Below are positions 43,288-52,163 of a stretch of 64,000 nucleotides of DNA, one piece after another (the stretch's first letter is position 1; the number at the start of each line of letters is the position of its first letter). This DNA is from Planctomycetota bacterium (GTDB lineage: Bacteria; Planctomycetota; PLA2). A program made the position numbers and the translations under genes. Location: assembly GCA_021776785.1 (NCBI GenBank), contig JAJFFF010000011.1, positions 50,234 to 114,233 of the forward strand, in the 5' to 3' direction. The notes below the pieces were generated by a model, which saw only the letters and a list, made by a program, of their open reading frames with translations, searched no databases and was not told the DNA's origin.

Positions 43288-44691
43288 ATGGACACTGCCC
43301 TATCCGCGTTGGAGATTTTGTACGTCGGTTCCTCGTTTAAGGACGAGGTGTCCGACATCGCCGCGCGTGGCGCGGTGTTTCACGACGCCACAACGATCTA
43401 CGCCGGCATCGCCAAGCTAAAGCGCTCGGGCGTGGGTGCTGTCCTGGTCGAGTTTGCAGAGCTGGGTAAGCAGGCGGATGCGGCGCTCAAAGCGTTGCGC
43501 GAAGCCGCCGGAAGCCGCCCCGTCCTGGTTTCGATGACCATGGACGAGTGGGAAATCGTCCGCCCGACCGGGCTCGTGTCGCAGGCGGAAGTCTTGCTCC
43601 GACCGTACTACCCCGACGAATTGTGGCGCCGCGTGACGAGCGCCGCGCTGCCGCCCCCGGCCCAAGCGGCGGCGAGTTTTCGCGGCGACGCGGACCGACT
43701 CCAAGCGCTGATGGAAGACTCGCACCGGCTGAATCGGTTCACAAACGACCTACAAGCGATGGCGGACCAATGCGTTTCCATCGTCAAAGCGCGCCTGCGC
43801 GCGGGCCGCGTCTCGCTGTTTTTGAAGACCAAAGAACCGGGCAAGCTGACGATTGCACACACCGCCGGCATCGACAAAGAAGTTCGGGACCATGCAACGG
43901 TTCGCCTCGGCGAAGGCGTCGCCGGTGAGATTGCGCAACGCAAACGCATCGCGCTCGTCAAAGAGGCGGGGCGCGACGGTCCGACGTCGAGCCGCCCGTA
44001 CAAACAAACCAGCTACATGATCGTCCCGCTCGTCCGCGAGCCGGATGTCGTCGGCGTGTTGTGCATCACGGATCGCTTCGAACAGGGCCCGTTCACAGAC
44101 GAGGACCTTGAGTACATGCGCGCCTTCGCCGCGATGACCGGACAGACGGTCGCGAATGCGTTGCAGTTCCGCGCGGCCGACGAGCTGGCCACCATCGACG
44201 AGGGCACACGACTCTTCAACCGCCGGTTTTTCAACCGCGTGTTGCCGCAAGAAGTCGTGCGCGCGACGCGTTACAAGCACGACTTGACGCTCGCCATGAT
44301 CGACGTCGATTACTTCAAGCAATACAACGACTCGATGGGTCACCAGGCCGGCGACCGCGCACTCGCGCGTGTGGCCGAGATCTTGCGCGAGTCATTCCGC
44401 GAGTCGGACATGGTGGTCCGGTACGGCGGCGAAGAGTTCGCGGTGATCATGCCGGAGACCAGCCGCAAGGAAGGCAACGGCGTCGGGTTCGTCGATCGCG
44501 CGCGCGCCCAAGTCGAAGCCGCGGGCCTGATGTTTCAGGATCGCCAGGGCAACGAGCGGCCGCTCACGATCAGCGGCGGCGTCGCCACGCTCCCGCTGCA
44601 AGCGCAGAGCTGGGAAGAGCTTGTCGAGAAGGCGGACCGCGCGCTCTACAAGGCCAAGTCGCTGGGTCGCAACCGCATCATCGGTTGGTAG
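43288..44691 (+). CDS. Diguanylate cyclase: pseudo-receiver, GAF and GGDEF domains
   Basis: A protein of 467 residues. The first ~115 residues have a receiver-like fold without the phosphoacceptor Asp (AVLVEFAELG) and with RPYYPDEL where the Lys-Pro would be. A GAF domain follows (about 145-290). The GGDEF domain (about 300-467) has TRLFNRRFF, the signature GGEEF (380-384) and, five residues before it, the RxxD inhibitory I-site (RESD). It should make c-di-GMP and be feedback inhibited. The ATG at 43288 begins the family-like region; a TTG 15 bases earlier is possible. It follows the HD-GYP gene by 132 bases. Confidence 0.9.
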   Translation: MDTALSALEILYVGSSFKDEVSDIAARGAVFHDATTIYAGIAKLKRSGVGAVLVEFAELGKQADAALKALREAAGSRPVLVSMTMDEWEIVRPTGLVSQAEVLLRPYYPDELWRRVTSAALPPPAQAAASFRGDADRLQALMEDSHRLNRFTNDLQAMADQCVSIVKARLRAGRVSLFLKTKEPGKLTIAHTAGIDKEVRDHATVRLGEGVAGEIAQRKRIALVKEAGRDGPTSSRPYKQTSYMIVPLVREPDVVGVLCITDRFEQGPFTDEDLEYMRAFAAMTGQTVANALQFRAADELATIDEGTRLFNRRFFNRVLPQEVVRATRYKHDLTLAMIDVDYFKQYNDSMGHQAGDRALARVAEILRESFRESDMVVRYGGEEFAVIMPETSRKEGNGVGFVDRARAQVEAAGLMFQDRQGNERPLTISGGVATLPLQAQSWEELVEKADRALYKAKSLGRNRIIGW

Positions 44692-44717
44692 CGGTCAGCG
44701 TCCGTTATCCTGATCCG

Positions 44718-45131
44718 ATGATCCAAGGTTCGTCGGCACGATACCTACAGAACGCAACGGTCCTCATGGCTGGCGTCCTCGGTGGCGCGCTCCTCGGTTT
44801 CGCGCTCGGCGCGTGGCCGTTCGGCCTGCGACGCTCGATCCTTTTTGCCGTGAGTCCCGCGCTGTTGGTCGGCATCGTCGCGCAGCGGTGGTCGGCGCAT
44901 CGCGTCGCGTTCATCACGCAACCCGAAACCGAGCCGCCGAGTGCACGCGCGTGGATGTGGCTGCTCAAACTCGGTGGCGCCGGATTGGCGATCGGTTTCG
45001 TAATCGATGTGATCGCGACAAGCTGGGTTCCCGGGGTGGCGTCGTTTGCTCTGACGCTCACGGGAGTCATTGCGGGCACGGTGGCGGAGCATCGGGAGAG
45101 CGCCCGGAACAAGTCCGAACAAGATTCTTGA
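44718..45131 (+). CDS. Four-helix integral membrane protein
   Basis: A protein of 137 residues with four predicted membrane helices (about 14-33, 39-56, 82-100 and 103-122) and a short charged cytoplasmic tail. It looks like no specific family; the size resembles small planctomycete membrane proteins of unknown role. The start is ATG at 44718; an earlier in-frame start would overlap the GGDEF gene. It is followed 33 bases later by a sigma factor fusion gene. Confidence 0.6.
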   Translation: MIQGSSARYLQNATVLMAGVLGGALLGFALGAWPFGLRRSILFAVSPALLVGIVAQRWSAHRVAFITQPETEPPSARAWMWLLKLGGAGLAIGFVIDVIATSWVPGVASFALTLTGVIAGTVAEHRESARNKSEQDS

Positions 45132-45164
45132 AACGCCGTCGCGCGCAGCGGCGAGTACAGTTGC

Positions 45165-47414
45165 ATGAACGTGGCGGAGCAGCAACTGTGGACGACGTGG
45201 CGGACTCATCGCGACGAGCGCGCGTTTGAGGCGTTAGTTGGGCCGCACCTTCGTTTCGCCGTCGACTTAGCGTGCCGCGTGGGGTGCGCTCCCGCGGACG
45301 CCGACGATCTCGTCCAACGCTCGCTCCTAGCGCTCGTCAGGACCAAGGACGAACGGCCGGCCCGGGTCGGTGTGCGCGCGTGGCTCGGACGACGGATCGT
45401 GTTGGACGCGCGAACACTGCGGCGTGCGGCGGGCCGACGCCGACGCCACGAATCGAACGCGCCGGTGCGCCCCTTGTCCGCCGTCGCCGTGTTGGACACG
45501 CGCGATGAAGTCGACGCGGCACTGGAACACCTCGAGCCGGACGAACGTCACGCGGTGGTCCTTCGATTCCTCCACGATCTGGACTACGGTGACGTGGCCT
45601 ACGTGTTGGGATGTCCGCCCGCGACCGCGCGCGTCCGCGTCCACCGGGCGCTCGAAAAGCTCCGCATCCGACTGGGTCGCAACGCGTCCACGCTCCTTGC
45701 GACGTGCGCCTTGCTGACCGGCGGACGCACCGTTCATGCACACACCGCGGTTCGCGCCGCCCTTACGGCTGGAGGAGTTGTGATGAGCAAGACCCTAAAA
45801 ATCGCGTTGGCCGCGCTGGCGCTGCTGCTGGTCGTATGGATGACGTTTTCCAAACAGACACCGGAACGCGAGCGCGCCAAACGCAACACCGCAGCGCACT
45901 CCATCACGCAACGACCTGTGATGAAAAATGCGCCGGCCCCCCCAACACAACCAGCTGAGGATCCGATTGCATCCGGCGCCGAGGAGCACGAGGCGCCGGC
46001 CCTGGCCACGACATGGCGTGACTACGATTCCGTGCGCGCACTCAACAAGCTCAAGCGGCAGTCCAAAAATCTCACGTCGCGTTTGGAGGCTCTCGGCGTG
46101 AACAACGACGACGCGCCACAGCAGGCCGATGCGACGACGCGTCTTTACTTGGAGAGTTTGATCGCGAAGTACCGCGCACTGGGCGACGCCGATGCGCGCA
46201 TGGTTGTTTTCCGCACGCTAGCGGTCGTCCATCGCCGCTACGTCGAGCGAACGGGCGACCTTGCGTTCTTGCCGCTGTTTAAGACCGTGGCAGGGCGCCG
46301 CGCCAAGGAGAGCGCAACGGCGGTGGGGAGTTTGGCGGGGCTCTCGCTCCCGCAAATCGTAAGTTTCGCGATCGATTGCCTGGGGTCCGATGACCGGGCG
46401 CTCCGCATCGCGGCCATTGATGTTCTCGCCGATGTGAAAGGGTCCGAAGCGCGGCGTGCACACGACGCTTTGCTAACCGGCCTGCGCGACGTCGCGCCGT
46501 CGGTGCGCTGGACAACCGCGATCGCGTTGGAGTATGCGGTGGGCAGCCCCGAGCACGCGGTGACGATTTTGGATCGTTTGGTGGACGAAACGCACCCGGT
46601 CGCGATGCACGCGATGGTCCGCGCCGTCCTCGCGCTCGACCCCAAAAACGGGCGTCATCGCATCGACAACGTGCTGGCCGCCGCGTCGCCGAAGTCGCGT
46701 TCCCTGGGCGAGTCGGCGCTCACACGGCAGCCGTCCGATGCCTCTGTCGCACCGGCGAAGGGCCCGGGTTGGATATCGGTTCCCCGCGACGAAAGCGATC
46801 CGGAAACGCGCGCGTACCTCGACCGACTCGTCGAAGAGTTTGCCGGCCTTGCCGAGGGCGACGGGCGCATGGAGCACGTCAAGAACATCACGCGCACCGC
46901 CAACGACTACTTACGGCGCACCGGCGACACGTCCGTGATGAGGGCGCTCGATCAGATCGTGAACGGACGCTCGACCGTGTCGGAACGCCGCACCGTAGTC
47001 ACCGCGCTCTGGTCGTTTCGCCAGACCGCGGTGGTCGACCAAGTGATCGCTTGGGGTAACTCGGACGATCCGGGAACGCGGCTGGCGGCCCTGCCGTGGC
47101 TCACACAGACGACGGGGAAGCACGCGGCGCGCGCACAAGACCTGGCACTGGCACGGCTCCAAGACCAAGACACAGCGGTTCGCCGCACGGCGGCTTACCT
47201 GGTCGCGTCGATCCGCGAGAACCCAAAAGTGCTCACGGCGTTGGTCACGGCGGTGGCCGTCGAAACAGACGTCTCGGTGGCGTACGCCCTCGTGAACTCG
47301 ATCCTCCGCCAGGACAAAGAGCGCGGTCGCGCGCGCATCGACAGCGCGATCGAGAACGCCGACGCTGCAACGCGCAAGGCCGTGCAGCAGGCGCTCAAGA
47401 ACGTAAATCGCTAG
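45165..47414 (+). CDS. ECF sigma factor fused to a membrane helix and HEAT repeats
   Basis: A protein of 749 residues. Residues 1-170 form an ECF sigma factor: region 2 (AFEALVGPHLRFAVDLA, DADDLVQRSLLALVRTK) and region 4 (LEPDERHAVVLRFLHDLDY, then ATARVRVHRALEKLRIRLG). A second hydrophobic stretch (about 180-205) and a clear membrane helix (about 211-227, LKIALAALALLLVVWMTF) follow. About 350-749 is HEAT-like, with two similar halves that both contain 'YL..L...(Y/F)..LG.GD.RM'. Fusions of this order are known in planctomycetes. An internal ATG at 45783 (residue 207) has a strong GGAGGAG five bases upstream, so a sigma-free membrane form may also be made. Released sigma would need proteolysis or act at the membrane. 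Confidence 0.82.
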   Translation: MNVAEQQLWTTWRTHRDERAFEALVGPHLRFAVDLACRVGCAPADADDLVQRSLLALVRTKDERPARVGVRAWLGRRIVLDARTLRRAAGRRRRHESNAPVRPLSAVAVLDTRDEVDAALEHLEPDERHAVVLRFLHDLDYGDVAYVLGCPPATARVRVHRALEKLRIRLGRNASTLLATCALLTGGRTVHAHTAVRAALTAGGVVMSKTLKIALAALALLLVVWMTFSKQTPERERAKRNTAAHSITQRPVMKNAPAPPTQPAEDPIASGAEEHEAPALATTWRDYDSVRALNKLKRQSKNLTSRLEALGVNNDDAPQQADATTRLYLESLIAKYRALGDADARMVVFRTLAVVHRRYVERTGDLAFLPLFKTVAGRRAKESATAVGSLAGLSLPQIVSFAIDCLGSDDRALRIAAIDVLADVKGSEARRAHDALLTGLRDVAPSVRWTTAIALEYAVGSPEHAVTILDRLVDETHPVAMHAMVRAVLALDPKNGRHRIDNVLAAASPKSRSLGESALTRQPSDASVAPAKGPGWISVPRDESDPETRAYLDRLVEEFAGLAEGDGRMEHVKNITRTANDYLRRTGDTSVMRALDQIVNGRSTVSERRTVVTALWSFRQTAVVDQVIAWGNSDDPGTRLAALPWLTQTTGKHAARAQDLALARLQDQDTAVRRTAAYLVASIRENPKVLTALVTAVAVETDVSVAYALVNSILRQDKERGRARIDSAIENADAATRKAVQQALKNVNR
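45771..45785 (+). promoter_or_regulatory. Internal ribosome binding site with ATG
   Basis: GGAGGAG (45771-45777) stands five bases before an in-frame ATG (45783) at the junction of the sigma and membrane parts. It is much stronger than the sites before most genes here. The TGATG context also looks like a former stop-start overlap. It may give a second, sigma-free product. Confidence 0.55.
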
Positions 47415-47438
47415 CGGCGTTTGTCTGCCAGCGGCTCG

Positions 47439-48017
47439 CTAGGCCGACACCTTGGCTTCCAACTCCGCGATGCGCGCCTTGAAACCGGCGACCTCGGCCT
47501 CGGAGTACAAGCGCGGGATGTGCTTCGGACAGTTCCCGTCATACGCTTCGAGGTGGAAGCGAATCACGCGCATGTTTTCTGCAGGATCGTCGTCCGCTGC
47601 GACGCGCTTGAGAAGTTCAGGATCGTCCTCGACGAATTCAGCGCGTCCCCATAATTTGAGCCGCCGCTTGCCGGCGTAGTCGATGAGAAAGATCATCGCG
47701 CGATCATTCTCTTTGAGGTTGCCGAGCGAGACGTACTGGCGGTTGCCGACATAGTCTGCGAACGCAAGCGTCTTCTCGTCGAGAACGCGCAAAAACCCCG
47801 GCGCTCCGCCGCGGTGCTGCACGTAGGGTCGGCCCTCTGCGTTCGCGGTGCTAAAGAACATGCTGTCGGCCTGCGCCGCCCATTCGCGCAGCCGGTCGTC
47901 CACAACGGGCGACCACCACGTTTCGTTTTTTTCGACGCGCGCGTAGGTGTCTCGCGAGCCGAGACGATCCTGCTCAGCTTTGACGGAATCCGTAAACGCG
48001 ATGTCTGAAATACTCAT
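47439..48017 (-). CDS. Pyridoxamine 5'-phosphate oxidase-family flavoprotein
   Basis: A protein of 192 residues with a split-barrel FMN-binding fold. The typical stretch ADSMFFSTANAEGRPYVQHRGG, followed by TLAFADYVGNRQYVSLGNL and ENDRAMIFLIDY, matches the PNPOx-like family annotated as 'pyridoxamine 5'-phosphate oxidase family protein'. A C-terminal coiled helix (AGFKARIAELEAKV) is added. It could be an FMN- or F420-linked oxidoreductase; the substrate is not known. The ATG at 48017 follows a strong GGAGGA; that decides the start. Convergent with the sigma-HEAT gene. Confidence 0.85.
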   Translation of the reverse strand: MSISDIAFTDSVKAEQDRLGSRDTYARVEKNETWWSPVVDDRLREWAAQADSMFFSTANAEGRPYVQHRGGAPGFLRVLDEKTLAFADYVGNRQYVSLGNLKENDRAMIFLIDYAGKRRLKLWGRAEFVEDDPELLKRVAADDDPAENMRVIRFHLEAYDGNCPKHIPRLYSEAEVAGFKARIAELEAKVSA

Positions 48018-48347
48018 GGGATCCTCCGTAGCCGGTCGTCGAGATGACAGGTTACGGCTCACTCTTTAGATGCGGCGGAGCCGCGACGCGTTGCGTCGCG
48101 GGAACGAAAAAAACCCGGAAACGTGACACTTGCTGCATCACGTTTCCGGGTCGAATCGGTGCCGCGTCATCTCGCACGATGACGCGACGAGGCTTTCGCT
48201 ACTCAGCGCGGCCTGAGGAACCGCCCTCGTGGGGGCGACTCCGATGCCGGAAGAGTTGAGAGAGGTCGGAGGGCGGCTTAGGGCCCTCGCGGTGGACGCC
48301 GCGGGCGGGTTCAAGGCCCCGGCGGGAACTTTGCGGTCGGTATCGGT
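48018..48347. other. Non-coding stretch with three hairpins
   Basis: No gene is supported in these 330 bases. Three perfect hairpins follow one another: a 9-bp stem CCGCGACGC/GCGTCGCGG (48081-48101), a 14-bp stem (48113-48151) and an 8-bp stem CGCGTCAT/ATGACGCG (48163-48186). The second is the terminator described separately. The rest, from 48190 to 48347, shows nothing recognisable. Confidence 0.6.
48106..48151 (-). terminator. Rho-independent terminator for the small secreted gene
   Basis: A 14-bp perfect stem (ACCCGGAAACGTGA at 48113-48126, complement at 48138-48151) has an 11-base loop. On the minus strand it is followed at once by a run of seven T, so it stops transcription coming from the 48.3-48.9 kb gene. 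Confidence 0.8.
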
Positions 48348-48908
48348 TCATCGGTTGGATCGCCGCGCGTTGAAGCGGCTTTGGGGGTTGTTCGGATTGG
48401 TAGTGCTGCGGCGGGCCGCCCATCGGGCGCTCGCGATGGAGTTGTTGACCGCCCTATCTTTCGTTTCGCGCTTCGAAGTTTCCAGCAGGTTTTGAAAAGT
48501 CAGTGCCTGCGTGTCCTTCGGTCGCCACTTCAGCGCCTCCGCATTGCGTGCGGCGGCCTTCGAGGTCGCGCGCAGCTTGAGGTAGTGCGCCGTCTCGACG
48601 TTGAGCGCTGAAACCAGCTTGTCCTTGGCGTCGTCAACCAACTTCACAAGAGCGATGCGCTCCGCCCCAGTCGCCCGGGGCAAGGCACTCGCTGCCCGCC
48701 GCATGGCCCGCCGGTACTCCAAACCAGCGGCCCGCATCAGACGAACCCGGTCACGCTCGCGTTTCACGGTGCGAGCGATCTTGGCTTTCTTGTTCCCCCG
48801 CTGAAGGTCGCGCAAGACGAGGTGGGAGACCGGCTTGGGAGCCGCTTCCGCTGTCATCGTCGCGACCAAGAGCATCGGGATGGCCAGGGTTGTCACCTTC
48901 ACGTTCAT
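48348..48908 (-). CDS. Small basic secreted protein, paralogue of the 51.2 kb gene
   Basis: A protein of 186 residues with a signal peptide (MNVKVTTLAIPMLLVATMTAEAA). The mature part is basic and helical. Its central region is clearly related to the protein encoded at 51.2 kb: LVSALNVETAHYLKLR here against LVSSLNLETRIYYDRK there, and AEALKWRPKDTQAL against AAALKLAPKDKTAL. Both end in an Arg/Asn-rich tail. No known domain is recognised, although the segment resembles a degenerate TPR hairpin. ATG 48908 has no Shine-Dalgarno. It is divergent from the sigma fusion gene, so the two paralogues flank that gene. Confidence 0.65.
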   Translation of the reverse strand: MNVKVTTLAIPMLLVATMTAEAAPKPVSHLVLRDLQRGNKKAKIARTVKRERDRVRLMRAAGLEYRRAMRRAASALPRATGAERIALVKLVDDAKDKLVSALNVETAHYLKLRATSKAAARNAEALKWRPKDTQALTFQNLLETSKRETKDRAVNNSIASARWAARRSTTNPNNPQSRFNARRSNR

Positions 48909-49071
48909 AGTGATGATGTGTTATGCGATCCCCGTGCCAACGGACAAAACATGATAAAATGGGGGTTTTCAGCGAGGCGCTTTGTCGAAAACGGTAAAGT
49001 TATCTTACGGATGGCGACCCGGACCGTGCGGAAAGAATTCTTACGCTTTGTTTTGAGCGCAACGGGCGAGG

Positions 49072-51168
49072 ATGGGCGGCATATCTCTTGTGATGAACGA
49101 GAACGAACGAATCGCCGAGATGTTGAGCCACGATGCCGAGCTGCTGCGGGTTGCGTTCAGCGTTCTTCGGGACCACGATCGGGCACGGGACGCCGTTCAG
49201 GACGCCTACATCGCAGGCTATCAACAGCGAGAACGGCTCCACGCGGACTCCCGCGCGTGGCTTTGTGCAGTGACCCGCAACTTCGCCCGGATGCGTATCC
49301 GGTCAGAGCAACGGCGCTCGAGCCGAGAGCGAGCCGCGGCTGTGTCGGAGAGCACGGCGAATACGACCGGTCGCCTGGAAACAGAGGAGCAGACTCGTGC
49401 GTTGATGTGTGAAGTGCGGAACCTGGATGAGCCGGCGCGGACGGCGCTCCTCCTTCGGTTTGAGAAGGGCTTGAGCTATGCGTCCATCGGACGAGCGCTC
49501 GACATCCGACCTGCAACGGCGCGCAGTCGGGTCCACCGAGCGCTGTCGGCGTTGCGCCAACGAGCAAAGCGCATCGGTGCGAGCGTTGCCGTGGCCGTTG
49601 CGTCGCTGGGACGGCGACCGCTACTCGCGTGTATCGGCTTACTTGGAGCAGCGAGCGTCACCGGACTTGCCGTCCATCTCAACAAGAAAGCGCCGCACCA
49701 TCAGCGCGCCCAAGTAACTGCTTCGCGTACGCCGCGCGACAACGTTGCGCCTCTTGCCGGGACCGAGACCACAGAGGATCACGTGCGCGATCCTCATTCA
49801 ACTCACACGACACCGAAGTCGTCGCTGCGCGGGCGCGTGACGAACGAAGCAAACGACGGTGTTTGGGGCGTAACCGTGCTACTCGTTCAAGGTGATCGCG
49901 AACTCGCGAAGACATTCACCGATTTCGAAGGCTACTACGAATTCAAGATCGATTGCCCGGAGCCGGTGCTCGTTGTCGCACGCCCTGCCACTGAGACCCA
50001 CCTCGCGTCCGTCAGCCATGCACTCTCGTCAATTCAGGGCGAACAGGTCCGCGACCTGCAAGTGCCAAGCAGTCCGTACATCGCGGGAATCCTGATCGAT
50101 GCGGCAGGCAAGCCGGTCCGAGGATTCCGTATGAGTTTCTACGAGGGCGAAACATCCCGCAACAGCCAGAGCGCGCGAACGGGCCGCACGGGCGAGTTTC
50201 GCTTTCGAACCAATTCCGATTCGGGCCGAGTGGTGTGCCTCCACCGGTTTTGGGAGATCGCCGGCAACCGAAACATTACAACGGTCCGGCGGCGGTACCG
50301 CGTCCGACGGTCTCCGTTCCAGCTTGCAATCCGCGTTCTGGACATGGAGTCCGGTAAGCTCATCGCAGCCAAAGTAGAGCTGTTTTTTCGCGGGACACGG
50401 TTTCACGTCAGCAAGAGCCAAACTACCGCCAAAATTAGGTTTCCGGAGACGGCGACGCCCGCTGATTCCTTCGAGACCCGAGCCACAGCAACTGGATACG
50501 AAGTCGGGACGTGGGTTTTTCCCGCAGCGTCGCTGGGCTTCGGACCGACTCTCCTGTTGGACCCTACTCCCAACTTCCAAGTTGAGATCCGCGAAAGCGA
50601 TGGTGCTCTGCTTGACGACACGGCACTGGTTGTTGCGCGCTTCCATGACTCGACCGGAATGCGGCAGATTCGATTGAAGAACGGCAGCGCCCGGATTCCC
50701 GAAACGGTCCGTCGTGTCACGCTGTTCGTGTTTAGTGCCGGAGCGGCTGCACAACACTCTGGCCCATATAGATTCAATCGCCGTTGGGACAATGTTGCCA
50801 TCGATCCACGCGTCGTCTTGGCCGTCGATGTTGCGCGCGAACCGGAGGCAACGATCCAGGTGAAACTCCCGGAGCGCAACGTCATAGAGATCCAGCAAAC
50901 GGGACCGAAGATTTACGTTTCGTTCACGCCGCACTTTGGGGAAAAGCGGAACCCGATCTGGCGGGCAACAACGGGTCGCGTCACCCATGTCCACGACTTA
51001 CGGCCGGGCCGATACGTCGTGCGGGCTCGCGGACTCCCCCAAACGCACGACATCGTGGTCGGCGAAGGCACACCTGTAGTTGTGTTTTCCGGAACGCCGG
51101 CACCGGACGCTGCGAAGACGGCTGCAGAACGCCCGGCCCGCGTCATTCCGCTCGGGCTGCACAAATAG
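49072..51168 (+). CDS. ECF sigma factor fused to a membrane helix and carboxypeptidase-regulatory-like domains
   Basis: A protein of 698 residues. Residues 8-175 are an ECF sigma factor: region 2 (LRVAFSVLRDHDRARDAVQDAYI), a linker, and region 4 (LDEPARTALLLRFEKGLSYA, ATARSRVHRALSALRQR). A membrane helix follows (about 183-200, LLACIGLLGAASVTGLAVHL), then a carboxypeptidase-regulatory-like domain (about 245-330, SLRGRVTNEANDGVWGVTVL and a YYEFKI strand). More beta-rich domains run to the end. The start may be ATG 49072 (GAGG upstream) or ATG 49093, which begins the sigma part. It is a second example in this window of a sigma factor tied to a membrane sensor. It is flanked by two paralogous small secreted genes. 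Confidence 0.8.
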   Translation: MGGISLVMNENERIAEMLSHDAELLRVAFSVLRDHDRARDAVQDAYIAGYQQRERLHADSRAWLCAVTRNFARMRIRSEQRRSSRERAAAVSESTANTTGRLETEEQTRALMCEVRNLDEPARTALLLRFEKGLSYASIGRALDIRPATARSRVHRALSALRQRAKRIGASVAVAVASLGRRPLLACIGLLGAASVTGLAVHLNKKAPHHQRAQVTASRTPRDNVAPLAGTETTEDHVRDPHSTHTTPKSSLRGRVTNEANDGVWGVTVLLVQGDRELAKTFTDFEGYYEFKIDCPEPVLVVARPATETHLASVSHALSSIQGEQVRDLQVPSSPYIAGILIDAAGKPVRGFRMSFYEGETSRNSQSARTGRTGEFRFRTNSDSGRVVCLHRFWEIAGNRNITTVRRRYRVRRSPFQLAIRVLDMESGKLIAAKVELFFRGTRFHVSKSQTTAKIRFPETATPADSFETRATATGYEVGTWVFPAASLGFGPTLLLDPTPNFQVEIRESDGALLDDTALVVARFHDSTGMRQIRLKNGSARIPETVRRVTLFVFSAGAAAQHSGPYRFNRRWDNVAIDPRVVLAVDVAREPEATIQVKLPERNVIEIQQTGPKIYVSFTPHFGEKRNPIWRATTGRVTHVHDLRPGRYVVRARGLPQTHDIVVGEGTPVVVFSGTPAPDAAKTAAERPARVIPLGLHK

Positions 51169-51219
51169 CACCAAATGGGGCGTAACCGCCCGCTGGGCGA
51201 TCTCATCTAATGGGTTGAG

Positions 51220-51669
51220 ATGCGAAAGTTTGTCCTTTTGTTCCTGCTCTCCGCCACCGTTTTCGGCGGCGCGACCGAGCGGTACCTAGAGCTCGGGGAA
51301 AAGCGGATGGCGAAGGCTCACAAGGCCAAAAAGAACGCCACGCGCCTGTCCCATATCCGCGCCGCCCAGTACTTCTTCAAGCGCGCGAAAAAGGCTGGGG
51401 AGGCTGGACTCGTCTCGTCCCTCAACCTCGAGACGCGCATCTATTACGACCGTAAGTCGTTGCCGCTCGCGACCAAACGCAACGCGGCGGCGTTGAAGCT
51501 CGCGCCCAAGGACAAGACGGCGTTGGATCTCAAAGAGAAGATCGCCAAGGCGCGCGACAAAGACATCTACGACAAAGACACAGGGAACACGGCGATTCAG
51601 CGGATCCGCAATCGCCGCATCCGTAACGGCGTGCCGCTGCGCAACCGCGGCCGCGCGAGGAGGCGCTGA
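51220..51669 (+). CDS. Small basic secreted protein, paralogue of the 48.3 kb gene
   Basis: A protein of 149 residues with a signal peptide (MRKFVLLFLLSATVFGGA). The Lys/Arg-rich helical body shares its core with the 48.3-48.9 kb protein (LVSSLNLETRIYYDRK, AAALKLAPKDKTAL) and ends in a strongly basic Arg-rich tail (RIRNRRIRNGVPLRNRGRAR). The core resembles one TPR hairpin. It lies 51 bases after the sigma fusion gene and overlaps the next gene by one base (TGATG), so it belongs to an operon with the Cys-rich lipoprotein. Unknown function; the basic tail could bind RNA, DNA or an acidic surface protein. Confidence 0.65.
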   Translation: MRKFVLLFLLSATVFGGATERYLELGEKRMAKAHKAKKNATRLSHIRAAQYFFKRAKKAGEAGLVSSLNLETRIYYDRKSLPLATKRNAAALKLAPKDKTALDLKEKIAKARDKDIYDKDTGNTAIQRIRNRRIRNGVPLRNRGRARRR

Positions 51670-52163
51670 TGCGCTTGATCTGTCTCACTCTCCTCGTCGC
51701 GTGCACCGGCTGCGGCGACGCGCCCGACAACAAAAAAGCACCCGACGCGGACGGCCCGTTGGTCGCCAAGTGGGTACTCGACCACGAGGCCAATTTAGCC
51801 GTTCCCGTTTGCGCGCACTGCGCGACTCCGCTGGAGCGCAGCCACAAACAGTGCGACAAGTGCGGCAACGCGTTTGTGATCAAAAGCAAGACGATCGACT
51901 GCCCCGAGTGCGAGGGCAAAAAGCACTGCGCGCATTGCGCGGTCGATCACAAATGCGATGTGTGTGAAGGCAAGGGCCATTGCACGGTGTGCGAAGGCGC
52001 CGGCAAAGTCGACGGCGAAACGTGCCCGGACTGCGACGGCAAAAACCATTGCGCAGCTTGCGCAGAACACGCGGCGCACGGCAAAGATGCCAAGTGCGAG
52101 CACTGCGACGGTTCGCACGAGTGCGCAAACTGTGCCAACCACGGCACGATCGAACTCAAGTAG
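51669..52163 (+). CDS. Cys-rich lipoprotein with ten CxxC motifs
   Basis: A protein of 164 residues. A lipoprotein signal (MRLICLTLLVACTGCGD) is followed by a short linker. From about residue 48 onward there are ten CxxC pairs, among them CDVCEGKGHC and CTVCEGAG, which follow the CxxCxGxG pattern of the DnaJ zinc-finger domain. DnaJ-type fingers bind zinc and unfolded protein in the cytoplasm; a lipid-anchored, secreted version is unusual. The metal or disulfide state outside the cell is unknown. Start ATG 51669 overlaps the preceding stop (TGATG). Its 3' end overlaps the convergent membrane gene by eight bases. Confidence 0.75.
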   Translation: MRLICLTLLVACTGCGDAPDNKKAPDADGPLVAKWVLDHEANLAVPVCAHCATPLERSHKQCDKCGNAFVIKSKTIDCPECEGKKHCAHCAVDHKCDVCEGKGHCTVCEGAGKVDGETCPDCDGKNHCAACAEHAAHGKDAKCEHCDGSHECANCANHGTIELK

